A stretch of DNA of 64,000 nucleotides from Janthinobacterium rivuli (GTDB lineage Bacteria > Pseudomonadota > Gammaproteobacteria > Burkholderiales > Burkholderiaceae_D): positions 5,022,001 to 5,086,000 of the forward strand of contig NZ_CP121464.1 in NCBI RefSeq assembly GCF_029690045.1. The letters run 5' to 3'. Below the pieces are notes generated by a model. The model ran no database searches. It saw only the letters and a program-made list of their open reading frames with translations, and was not told where the DNA came from. Positions within the stretch are counted from its first letter, which is position 1. Each line of letters starts with the position of its first letter. The position numbers and the translations under genes were made by a program. This document shows, piece by piece, positions 1 to 7,849 of the stretch.

Positions 1-13
1 ATGGTGTGCTCCT
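1..13 (-). promoter_or_regulatory. Ribosome binding site and first two bases of the next gene's start codon (probably purF)
   Basis: On the minus strand an AGGAG at 13-9 is followed six bases later by AT at the very edge of the window, so an ATG probably begins at position 2. In beta- and gamma-proteobacteria cvpA is commonly followed by purF, so purF is the expected gene. Only the spacing and the leader are visible; the gene identity is an inference from synteny. Confidence 0.5.
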
Positions 14-40
14 AAACTGTGCTACTGATTTTAAAAAAAT

Positions 41-529
41 TCAAAATTTCACATGCTGCGCGTAAGCGGCAGGCAGATAAGGCTTGATGGCGCGCGCGCC
101 CTGCTCCGCGAGCGGGCTGAGCTGCGCGTTTTTCCAGAATGGCTGCTGCGGTATGGAAGTCATGCCACACAAGATGACGGCGGTCAGCACGATCACAAGC
201 CCCCGCGCCACACCGAACAGGGTGCCCAGGGTGCGGTCGGCCAGGCTCAGGCCCGTCACCTTGACGAGCGCGTCGACCGTCATGGACAGCAATCCCATCA
301 AAATGCGCACGCCGATGAACAGCACCACGAAAGCCAGCAACAAACGGATGGCTTCGCCCGGTACGGCTTCCGGCAGGAATTTCGCCAGGGTGGCGCCATA
401 CGCGTTGGCGATGACGAACGCCACGATCCAGCTGACCAATGACAGTATTTCCTTGACCAGGCCACGCATCATGCTGATCAGCACGGACGTCACCAGCACG
501 AACAGCACCAGGTAATCGAAGATCGTCAC
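41..529 (-). CDS. cvpA: CvpA family inner-membrane protein
   Basis: A 162-residue protein built almost entirely of hydrophobic helices (about residues 4-25, 30-48, 63-84 and 100-122), the CvpA/colicin V production protein layout and length. The start is a GTG (529-527) reading MTIFDYLV. The gene lies 20 bp after the SPOR-domain gene and just before the probable purF start at the window edge. CvpA homologues are needed for colicin V export in E. coli and are linked to envelope homeostasis; the molecular role is not settled. Family assignment rests on the membrane pattern and synteny. Confidence 0.88.
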   Translation of the reverse strand: MTIFDYLVLFVLVTSVLISMMRGLVKEILSLVSWIVAFVIANAYGATLAKFLPEAVPGEAIRLLLAFVVLFIGVRILMGLLSMTVDALVKVTGLSLADRTLGTLFGVARGLVIVLTAVILCGMTSIPQQPFWKNAQLSPLAEQGARAIKPYLPAAYAQHVKF

Positions 530-549
530 GCGCGTTCAGCCTTGCAACA

Positions 550-1521
550 TCACGCCGGCACCAGACTGCCGCCCAGGCCCAGCTTTTGCAGCTTGGCGCG
601 GGTCTTTTCGGCGTCTTCGCGGCTGCCGAACGGGCCCACGCGCACGCGGATACGCTCGCCCGCCGGGCTGGAGACTTTCTGAGTGTACGACTTGATGCCC
701 GCTTCGCGCAGCTTGTCCTGCAATTCGTCAACCTTGTCCTGCGTCGCCAGGGCCGCCACCTGCACCACGAACTTGCCGCTGCCGGCGTCGTGCGCCTTGT
801 CTTGCACCTTCTCTTGCGGTTTGTCTTGTGGCTTGCCTTCCAGAATCGCCAGCGCGCGCGCGGCATCGTCGGCCGATTGCGCCGGCTTGGCAGGCTTCGG
901 TTCGGGCTTGGCTTCCGGTTTTACTTCATGCTTGGGTTCGGGCTTGGACTCGTGTTTCGGCTCGGGCTTGCTTTCGTGTTTCGGTTCCGGTTTCGGCTCC
1001 ACCTTGACAGGCTTGGGCTCGGGTTTCGGTTCCACATAAGTTGGCTTGACCGGTGCAGGCTGGGCGGCGGCCAGCACGGGTGCCGGTGTGGGCGTCGGCT
1101 TGGCCGCAGGCGGCAGCGGCGTATCGACGATTTCCTCGGACTGGTCCAGGCCATTCGCTGCAGCTTGCGCCGGGACGGCCGGCACGGGCGCCGGTGCAGG
1201 CGCAACAGCCTTTTCCTTCGACGGAATGTCGATGGCGATATCGTTGAACGGTGCCTTCGGCTCGGAATCGAGCAGCATCGGCAAGCCGACAGCCACGCCC
1301 AGGGCCAGGGCAATGGCCCCGACCAGGCGACGGCGTGCGCGCTTTTTTTCAGGCAAGACCGGATCCGGCGCCTCCTTGCCGCCACGGCGCGATCCGCCGC
1401 CACCGGAGGTGTTGGCTGCGCGCTTGCGGGTCGGCGACTGTGCTTCGCCAGGGACATAAAAGCCGCTGTCTTCGCCAGAGGATTCTTGCTTGTTTTTAAA
1501 CAGTTTCGAGAACAAGCCCAT
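550..1521 (-). CDS. SPOR-domain cell-division/peptidoglycan-binding protein (DedD-like)
   Basis: A 323-residue bitopic membrane protein. It has a basic cytoplasmic N-terminus rich in Gly and Arg (residues 1-64), one membrane helix (about 66-84), a long Pro/Ala/Lys/Glu-rich periplasmic linker, and a C-terminal SPOR domain (about 246-322, beginning GKFVVQVAALA). SPOR domains bind denuded glycan strands at the division septum. The linker contains imperfect tandem PEPKHE/PEPKHS-type repeats (about 165-205). It sits between folC and cvpA, the usual place of dedD. The repeat tract is a likely site of length variation between strains. Confidence 0.88.
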   Translation of the reverse strand: MGLFSKLFKNKQESSGEDSGFYVPGEAQSPTRKRAANTSGGGGSRRGGKEAPDPVLPEKKRARRRLVGAIALALGVAVGLPMLLDSEPKAPFNDIAIDIPSKEKAVAPAPAPVPAVPAQAAANGLDQSEEIVDTPLPPAAKPTPTPAPVLAAAQPAPVKPTYVEPKPEPKPVKVEPKPEPKHESKPEPKHESKPEPKHEVKPEAKPEPKPAKPAQSADDAARALAILEGKPQDKPQEKVQDKAHDAGSGKFVVQVAALATQDKVDELQDKLREAGIKSYTQKVSSPAGERIRVRVGPFGSREDAEKTRAKLQKLGLGGSLVPA

Positions 1522-1545
1522 GCGTGATTTTCAGTCGAGTGCGTT

Positions 1546-2844
1546 TCAGTGAAGTGAGGATTTTCGGGCCTTCATCACGCCGGCAACGGTGAGGAAAGAA
1601 CCAAAGACCACAATTCTATCATTCTCACCGGCCCGGCTCATTGCATTTGCAAAAGCTTGTGCCGGATCATCGAAAATAGACACAGTATGTTCGCTGCTGT
1701 CAGGCTTGTCTTCGAGCATGATCTGCACCTTGGCGGCCAGCTCGGAAGCCGTGGCCGCGCGCGGCGAAGGCAGGCCCGTCAGGCACCAGTGGTCGACGTG
1801 TTCGCTCATCGCGGCCAATACGCCATCGATGTCCTTGTCCAGCATGGAGCCGAACACGGCATAGGTGTACGGGTGGAAACCCATATTGCCGAGGTTCTGG
1901 TTCAGCGCCGACGCCGCGTGGGGGTTGTGCGCCACGTCGAGGATCACGCTGGGTCGGCCAGGCAAGACCTGGAAGCGGCCCGGCAGCTCCACCGTCACCA
2001 GGCCCGTGCGCACTTCCTGCGCACCCACGGGCAGTTTCAGCTTCAGCACTTCCAGGGCGGCCAGCACGGCCGTCGCATTCAGGATCTGGTTGGCGCCGCG
2101 CAAGCTTGGATACGCGAGCGAATTGCGGCGCTGCTCGCGTCCGCCGTAGTTCCACTGCTGCTTGTCGCCCGAATAATTGAAATCGCGGCCCATCAGCCAC
2201 AGGTCGGCGCCGATGGCCTCGGCATGGTCGATCAGCGACTGCGGCGGCACGGGGTCGCTGCAGATGGCCGCCTTGCCCGGACGGAAAATGCCCGCCTTTT
2301 CAAAGCCGATCGCTTCGCGCGTGTCGCCCAGGTAATCCGTGTGGTCGATATCGACGCTGGTGACGATGGCCACGTCGGCGTCGATCACGTTGACGGCATC
2401 CAGGCGCCCGCCCAGGCCTACTTCCAGGATGGCCACGTCCAGCTTCGCCTGCGACAGCAAATGCAAAATCGCCAGGGTGGTGAATTCGAAATACGTCAGC
2501 GGCGTATCGCCGCGCACGGCTTCGACGGCATGGAAGCTGGCGACGATCTGCTCGTCGCTGGCCATCTCGCCCAGCACGCGCGCGCGCTCGTTAAAGTCGA
2601 GAAAATGCGGCTTGATGTACAGCCCCACTTTGTAGCCGGCACGCAACAGTACGGATTCCAGCATGGCGCAGGTGGACCCCTTGCCATTCGTGCCCGCCAC
2701 CATGATCACGGGGCAAGTAAAAGCCAGCTGCATGCGCGCCTTGACGGCTTGCACGCGGTCCAGGCCCATGTTGATCTGGGTTTCCGAATGGCGGGTTTCC
2801 AGCATGGCGAGCCAGTCCGGCAAGGTGGTGGGGAGGTTTTGCAT
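1546..2844 (-). CDS. folC: Bifunctional dihydrofolate synthase/folylpolyglutamate synthase
   Basis: 432 residues, the normal length for FolC. The Mur-ligase-type P-loop AGTNGKGST lies at residues 50-58, followed by the Mur-like central and C-terminal domains (ILDVAHNPHA near residue 300). The enzyme adds L-glutamate to dihydropteroate and extends the glutamate tail of folates in the cytoplasm. It lies between accD and the SPOR gene, as in many Burkholderiales, about 100 bp after accD and 24 bp before the SPOR start. Confidence 0.96.
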   Translation of the reverse strand: MQNLPTTLPDWLAMLETRHSETQINMGLDRVQAVKARMQLAFTCPVIMVAGTNGKGSTCAMLESVLLRAGYKVGLYIKPHFLDFNERARVLGEMASDEQIVASFHAVEAVRGDTPLTYFEFTTLAILHLLSQAKLDVAILEVGLGGRLDAVNVIDADVAIVTSVDIDHTDYLGDTREAIGFEKAGIFRPGKAAICSDPVPPQSLIDHAEAIGADLWLMGRDFNYSGDKQQWNYGGREQRRNSLAYPSLRGANQILNATAVLAALEVLKLKLPVGAQEVRTGLVTVELPGRFQVLPGRPSVILDVAHNPHAASALNQNLGNMGFHPYTYAVFGSMLDKDIDGVLAAMSEHVDHWCLTGLPSPRAATASELAAKVQIMLEDKPDSSEHTVSIFDDPAQAFANAMSRAGENDRIVVFGSFLTVAGVMKARKSSLH

Positions 2845-2945
2845 GGGAGACTTCTTGATGAGGAGACAGTGCGCGAGGCGCGGAGACGGTGTTGCGTGGC
2901 AACCGGGCGGGTCCGCAGGACACCGCCCGGCCTGATACTTTGGCG

Positions 2946-3818
2946 TTACGCCAGGACTTCCACAGCCTGGTTTTGCAACAAGGCCAGCAGACGAGCGATT
3001 TCTTCGCGCATCTTGCGGCGGTCGACGATCATGTCGACGGCGCCCTTGGTGACGAGGAACTCGGCGCGCTGGAAGCCTTCCGGCAGTTTTTCGCGCACGG
3101 TGTTTTCAATCACGCGCGGACCGGCAAAGCCGATCAGCGCTTTCGGTTCAGCGATGACGACGTCGCCCATGAAGGCGAACGAGGCGGACACGCCGCCCAT
3201 GGTCGGGTCGGTCAGCACGCTGATGAATGGCAATTTCTTTTCGGACAGCTTGGTCAGCATGGCCGTGGTTTTCGCCATCTGCATCAGGGACAGCAAGCCT
3301 TCCTGCATGCGCGCGCCACCGGTGGCGGTGATGCAAATGAACGGCACTTTCTGTTCCAGCGCGATTTGCGCGCCGCGCACGAAACGCTCGCCCACGACGG
3401 AACCCATGGAGCCGCCCATGAATTCGAATTCGAAGCACGCCACGACAACCGGCAGGCTCATGATGGCGCCGCCCATGACGACCATCGCATCCGTCTCGCC
3501 CGTCGCTTCCATGGCGGACTTCAGGCGATCCGGGTATTTCTTGCTGTCCTTGAATTTCAAGGTGTCGACAGGCAGGATTTCCTGGCCGATTTCATAGCGG
3601 CCGCCCGCGTCGAGCAGGCTGTCGAGGCGTTCACGCGCGCGGATGCGCATGTGATGGTCGCATTTCGGGCACACGTGCAAATTCGATTCCAGGTCCGTAC
3701 GGTACAGCACGGCTTCGCACGACGGGCACTTGACCCACAGGCCTTCCGGCATGGTCTTGCGCGCGGCGGCGTCCGAACGCTGGATGCGCGGTGGCAGCAG
3801 TTTTTCCAACCAACTCAT
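2946..3818 (-). CDS. accD: Acetyl-CoA carboxylase carboxyltransferase subunit beta
   Basis: 290 residues, typical AccD. The N-terminal four-cysteine zinc ribbon is complete (C31, C34, C50, C53), followed by the crotonase-fold carboxyltransferase domain with GGARMQEG. With AccA it transfers carboxyl from biotin to acetyl-CoA, the first committed step of fatty-acid synthesis. A strong AAGGAG lies eight bases before the ATG. It follows trpA by about 200 bp and precedes folC in the conserved trp-accD-folC arrangement. Confidence 0.97.
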   Translation of the reverse strand: MSWLEKLLPPRIQRSDAAARKTMPEGLWVKCPSCEAVLYRTDLESNLHVCPKCDHHMRIRARERLDSLLDAGGRYEIGQEILPVDTLKFKDSKKYPDRLKSAMEATGETDAMVVMGGAIMSLPVVVACFEFEFMGGSMGSVVGERFVRGAQIALEQKVPFICITATGGARMQEGLLSLMQMAKTTAMLTKLSEKKLPFISVLTDPTMGGVSASFAFMGDVVIAEPKALIGFAGPRVIENTVREKLPEGFQRAEFLVTKGAVDMIVDRRKMREEIARLLALLQNQAVEVLA

Positions 3819-4015
3819 ATTTTCTCCTTGGGCCCTTGTAGGGGTAGCGTCGGTGGACGCCCCCGGCAGACGGTAAACGGCGACGCCCCGCAGGGCGCCA
3901 CCAAAAATTTTATCTATTGCACAATAACAGGCAAATCAGTGGCCGAAGTGTAGCCGTTTATCGCCGGGCTGTCGAACTTTGCCGCCACCCGAGCTTGCGT
4001 AAACAACAAGCTTGC

Positions 4016-4813
4016 TCAGGCATCCAGTGCGGCGCGGATGCCTGCCGTAAAGCTGCGCACGGCGTCGACGGCGCCGCCTTCCGGGGCATTTTCTATCTCC
4101 TGGATGATGCGGCTGCCGATCACGACGGCATCGGCCACCTTGGCCACGGCCTTGGCCGTGGCGCCATCGCGAATGCCGAAGCCCACGCCGATAGGCAATT
4201 TTACATGCTGGCGGATGGCCGCGAGGCGCTCCGCCACCTGTTCCGTATCAATGTTGCCGGCGCCCGTGACGCCCTTGAGCGACACATAGTAGCTGAAGCC
4301 GCCGCCAACCTTGGCCACTTGCGCGATGCGCTCTTCCGTCGAGGTGGGCGCCAGCAGGAAGATCAGGTCGAGGCCCGCTTCGCGCATGGCGGCCGCGAAT
4401 TCCTCGCACTCTTCCGGCGGATAGTCGACGACGATGGCGCCGTCGGCGCCGGCTGCTTGCGCCGCTGCAATGAAGGCGGTGCTGCCGATGCGCTCGATGG
4501 GGTTGGCATAGCCCATCAGCACCACGGGGGTCGTCTGGTTCGTTTCACGGAACTGGCGCACGTAGCCGAACACGTCGTGGATGCCCACATTGAATTTCAA
4601 TGCCCGCTCGCAGGCCCGCTGGATGACGGGGCCTTCGGCCATGGGGTCGGAAAACGGCACGCCCAGTTCCAGCACATCGGCGCCGCCCTCGACGAGCGCG
4701 TGCATCAGCGGCACGGTGGCGTCAGGGCCGGGGTCGCCGGCGGTGATGAAAGTGACCAGGCCGGTCTTGTTGTTCGATTTTAAATTGGCAAAGGTGGTGG
4801 CGATACGGGACAT
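4016..4813 (-). CDS. trpA: Tryptophan synthase alpha chain
   Basis: 265 residues, (beta/alpha)8 barrel. The catalytic glutamate and aspartate region reads [16 protein letters not shown], the hallmark of TrpA, which cleaves indole-3-glycerol phosphate to indole and glyceraldehyde 3-phosphate. TrpA works in a tunnelled complex with TrpB, encoded directly upstream. About 100 bp separate trpB and trpA here, more than usual for this pair, and that gap holds a perfect hairpin repeat (4872-4898). Confidence 0.97.
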   Translation of the reverse strand: MSRIATTFANLKSNNKTGLVTFITAGDPGPDATVPLMHALVEGGADVLELGVPFSDPMAEGPVIQRACERALKFNVGIHDVFGYVRQFRETNQTTPVVLMGYANPIERIGSTAFIAAAQAAGADGAIVVDYPPEECEEFAAAMREAGLDLIFLLAPTSTEERIAQVAKVGGGFSYYVSLKGVTGAGNIDTEQVAERLAAIRQHVKLPIGVGFGIRDGATAKAVAKVADAVVIGSRIIQEIENAPEGGAVDAVRSFTAGIRAALDA

Positions 4814-4871
4814 GGTGATCTTTCTTGACGGTAAATAGATGGAATATTTTTCAAACCCAACGGCAAATGCT

Positions 4872-4898
4872 GGGGTCGGACCCTGAGGGTCCGACCCC
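4872..4898. repeat. Palindromic intergenic repeat (GGGGTCGGACCC hairpin)
   Basis: A perfect 12-bp inverted repeat: GGGGTCGGACCC at 4872-4883, loop TGA, and its complement at 4887-4898. It lies inside the trpB-trpA gap. There is no T-tract on either side, so it is not a standard terminator. Hairpins of this core are, to my recollection, scattered in many Oxalobacteraceae genomes, like REP elements; only one copy is seen in this window, so the repetitive nature cannot be shown here. Confidence 0.65.
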
Positions 4899-4914
4899 GG
4901 TTCTTGCTTTGGGG

Positions 4915-6165
4915 TTAAGAGAAATTCAATCCCATGCGCTCCGCCACGGTATGCATGTCCTTGTCGCCACGGCCCGACAGGTTGGCCAGCACGATCTGGT
5001 CTTTCGGCAAGGTGGCCGCCAGCTTGGCCGCGTAAGCCAGTGCGTGCGACGATTCCAGGGCCGGGATGATGCCTTCGATATGGCAGCAGTCGTGGAAAGC
5101 CTGCAGCGCCTCGTCATCGGTGATCGACACATACTGCGCGCGGCCCGAATCTTTCAGCCATGCATGTTCCGGACCCACGCCCGGATAGTCGAGGCCGGCC
5201 GAGACGGAGTGCGTCTCGATGATCTGACCGTTGTCATCTTGCAGCAGATAGGTGCGGTTGCCGTGCAGCACGCCCGGGAAGCCGGCCGTCAGCGACGCCG
5301 AATGCTTGCCCGTGTCCAGTCCTTCGCCGGCCGCTTCCACGCCGATCAGTTTTACATCTTTCTGGTCGATATACGGGTAAAAAATGCCCATGGCGTTCGA
5401 GCCGCCGCCGATGCAGGCCAGCACATAGTCGGGCTGGCGGCCCGTCATTTCCGGCATCTGCACCAGGCATTCCTCGCCGATCACGGACTGGAAGTCGCGC
5501 ACCATCATCGGATACGGATGGGGGCCGGCCACGGTGCCGATGATGTAAAAGGTGTTTTCGATATTCGTGACCCAGTCGCGCATGGCTTCGTTCAGCGCAT
5601 CCTTGAGGGTCTTGGAACCGGATTCGACGGGCACGACGGTCGCGCCCAGCAATTTCATGCGGTACACGTTCTGCGCCTGGCGCTTGACGTCTTCGCTGCC
5701 CATGTAGACCACGCATTCGAGGCCGAAGCGGGCGCAGATGGTGGCCGTGGCCACGCCATGCTGGCCGGCGCCCGTCTCGGCGATGATGCGCGGCTTGCCC
5801 ATGCGCTTGGCCAGCAAGGCCTGGCCAATCACGTTATTGATCTTGTGCGCGCCCGTGTGGTTCAAGTCTTCGCGTTTAAAGTAAATTTGCGCGCCGCCGG
5901 CCAGCTCGGACCAGCGCTTGGCGTGGTAGATCGGCGACGGACGGCCGACGAAGTGTTTCAGCTCGTAGCGGAATTCTTCGAGGAACTCCGGATCGACGCT
6001 GTAGCGGGCGTAGGCATCTTTCAGCTCGGCCAGCGCATGCGTGAGCGTTTCGGCAACGAAGGAGCCGCCGTACGGGCCGAAGTGGCCGCGCAGGTCGGGA
6101 AACGGGTAATCGGTGGCGTGGAACAATGCGGCGGCTGCGCCGGGCGCGGTGGTGTGGTCATTCAT
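4915..6165 (-). CDS. trpB: Tryptophan synthase beta chain
   Basis: 416 residues when started at the ATG at 6165-6163, which has AGAGGAAA upstream and reads MNDHTTAPG; an upstream in-frame ATG at 6267 lies deep inside trpF and is unlikely. The PLP lysine lies in [10 protein letters not shown] and the phosphate-binding loop GGGSNA is present. The enzyme condenses indole with L-serine to give L-tryptophan. The start overlaps the trpF stop by 8 bp, which suggests translational coupling. Confidence 0.96.
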   Translation of the reverse strand: MNDHTTAPGAAAALFHATDYPFPDLRGHFGPYGGSFVAETLTHALAELKDAYARYSVDPEFLEEFRYELKHFVGRPSPIYHAKRWSELAGGAQIYFKREDLNHTGAHKINNVIGQALLAKRMGKPRIIAETGAGQHGVATATICARFGLECVVYMGSEDVKRQAQNVYRMKLLGATVVPVESGSKTLKDALNEAMRDWVTNIENTFYIIGTVAGPHPYPMMVRDFQSVIGEECLVQMPEMTGRQPDYVLACIGGGSNAMGIFYPYIDQKDVKLIGVEAAGEGLDTGKHSASLTAGFPGVLHGNRTYLLQDDNGQIIETHSVSAGLDYPGVGPEHAWLKDSGRAQYVSITDDEALQAFHDCCHIEGIIPALESSHALAYAAKLAATLPKDQIVLANLSGRGDKDMHTVAERMGLNFS

Positions 6166-6841
6166 GGTTGTTTCCTCTGGCAATGATGGCATCGGCATCC
6201 TGCACCGCGGCGATAAACGCGCGGACCAGGGATGCGTCCTTGATGCCCTTGGACGCTTCGACACCACTGCTGATGTCGACGGCGTAAGGGCGCACGCGCA
6301 CCACTGCGTCAGTCGCGTTTTGTACGCTCAAGCCACCACTGAAAACGACCCGAGGCGCGAGTTCTTTTGGAATGAGGGACCAATCAAATACCTTTCCTGC
6401 ACCGCCATAGGCATCCACATAGGTATCGAGCAAGAGGCTGGAGAACAAGGGACTGGCGGCGCGATAGCGCTGTTCGTATTCTAGCAAATCTTCAAAGGAG
6501 GTGTCGGGTTTGACGCGGAACACTTGCGTAAACGGCGTATTCACGGCGCCAGCCAGCGCGGCGCTGTGTTCCGGCGTCTCGTCGCCATGAAATTGCAGCA
6601 GAGACAAAGGCGCAACGGCCTTCGTTGCCCGTACGTCTTCCACCGTGGCGTTGACGAACAGGCCCACCGTCGTCACGTAGGGCGGCACGGCGGCGATCAG
6701 GGCAGCTGCCTGTTCGGGCGTCACGTAGCGGGGGCTTTTCGGATAGAACACGAAGCCGATGGCGTCGGCGCCGGCCGCCACGACGGCCTGGATGTCTTCA
6801 ACGCGGGTCAGGCCGCAGATCTTGATGCGTGTGCGAGGCAT
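6158..6841 (-). CDS. trpF: Phosphoribosylanthranilate isomerase
   Basis: 227 residues. The N-terminus [11 protein letters not shown] carries the invariant catalytic cysteine, and the C-terminal phosphate-binding part reads [10 protein letters not shown] and DISSGVE. TrpF isomerises N-(5-phosphoribosyl)anthranilate to CdRP, the step before TrpC. The order truA-trpF-trpB-trpA is the usual split trp operon of beta- and gamma-proteobacteria; trpE, trpD and trpC are not in the window. Confidence 0.96.
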   Translation of the reverse strand: MPRTRIKICGLTRVEDIQAVVAAGADAIGFVFYPKSPRYVTPEQAAALIAAVPPYVTTVGLFVNATVEDVRATKAVAPLSLLQFHGDETPEHSAALAGAVNTPFTQVFRVKPDTSFEDLLEYEQRYRAASPLFSSLLLDTYVDAYGGAGKVFDWSLIPKELAPRVVFSGGLSVQNATDAVVRVRPYAVDISSGVEASKGIKDASLVRAFIAAVQDADAIIARGNNHE

Positions 6842-6869
6842 GGCAATCCTTTACTTGATTTGATGCAGA

Positions 6870-7700
6870 TCAAAACCAGGGCAAAGCGCTGCTGCTGTCC
6901 TGCGGCAATGCCCATTTCGGATCGTAATCGATCTGCGCCAGGTACAGGCCGTCCGGCATGAAGGTGGGCGCGGCAGCGTGGCGGTCCTTGCTTTCCAGCA
7001 GATGCCCCAGCCAGTCCGGCTTTTCCCGACCCGTGCCGATGTAGACGAGCGAACCGACCAGGTTGCGCACCATGTGGTGCAGGAAGGCATTGGCCGTAAT
7101 CGTAAAAATCACGCAATCACCGCGCCGCTCGATGCGGATGTCGTGCATGAGCTTGACAGGCGACTTGGCCTGGCATTGCGCGGCGCGGAAGGCCGTGAAA
7201 TCGTGCCAGCCCAAGAGCGGCTGCACGGCCTGGCGCATCAGTTCCACGTCCAGCGGCCGGAAAAAGAAGCCGGCACGCCCTTCCACCAGCGGCGAACGGG
7301 TAGCGTTGTTGTACAACACATAATGATAAGTGCGCGCGCGGGCGCTGAAACGGGCGTGGAAAAAGTCATTGACCGTCGGATCGCCTTCGAGTTCCTTGGC
7401 CCAGCGCACGGCAATGGATTTCGGCAGGAAGGCGTTGACGCCGCGCACCCACGAGTGCACGTCGCGGTTCAGGTCCGTATCGAAATGCACGACTTGCTCG
7501 AGCGCATGCACGCCCGTATCCGTGCGGCCGGCGCAGGTAGTGGCCAGGCGCACGCGGGCGAACTGCTCCAGCGCGTTTTCCAGCTGGTCCTGCACCGTTT
7601 GCCCGTCTTCCTGCTTCTGGTATCCGTGCCAGGCCGTGCCGTCGTACTGCAGGCCGAGGACGATACGCTTGAGTGGCGTTGCTGTCGTAATATTTTGCAT
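6870..7700 (-). CDS. truA: tRNA pseudouridine(38-40) synthase
   Basis: 276 residues. The catalytic aspartate is D61 in the conserved GRTDTGVHA motif. TruA makes pseudouridine at positions 38-40 of the anticodon arm of many tRNAs. It stands 28 bp before trpF, a conserved neighbour. The first residues up to K11 are variable; the ATG at 7700 is the only good start before the conserved RIVLGLQYDG segment. Confidence 0.96.
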   Translation of the reverse strand: MQNITTATPLKRIVLGLQYDGTAWHGYQKQEDGQTVQDQLENALEQFARVRLATTCAGRTDTGVHALEQVVHFDTDLNRDVHSWVRGVNAFLPKSIAVRWAKELEGDPTVNDFFHARFSARARTYHYVLYNNATRSPLVEGRAGFFFRPLDVELMRQAVQPLLGWHDFTAFRAAQCQAKSPVKLMHDIRIERRGDCVIFTITANAFLHHMVRNLVGSLVYIGTGREKPDWLGHLLESKDRHAAAPTFMPDGLYLAQIDYDPKWALPQDSSSALPWF

Positions 7701-7849
7701 CGAAGCATTATACCGGCGCGGCAGCCCGGTGCGCCGTATCCCCCTAAGCGAGCGAGACGGCGTTCAGGGCAAGGCGCACGGTCGAAGACAGTACGAATAG
7801 TACGGCGAGACCGTGCAACGCAGCCATGGACGTAGTATCGACGCTTAGC
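7701..7849. other. fimV-truA intergenic region with a long inverted repeat
   Basis: This 149-bp gap holds GCACGGTC at 7776-7783 and its exact complement at 7809-7816. Inside the 25-base loop GTAC occurs at 7791-7794 and 7800-7803, so a branched or extended hairpin is possible. There is no adjacent T-tract. The fimV stop region also has a short tandem of GCTTA units (about 7843-7853). No gene is seen here. Confidence 0.4.

Noticed and set aside
6166..6267. ATG at 6267 as the trpB start
   Set aside because: It would overlap trpF by over 100 bp and adds residues unlike TrpB; the ATG at 6165 has a good ribosome site.
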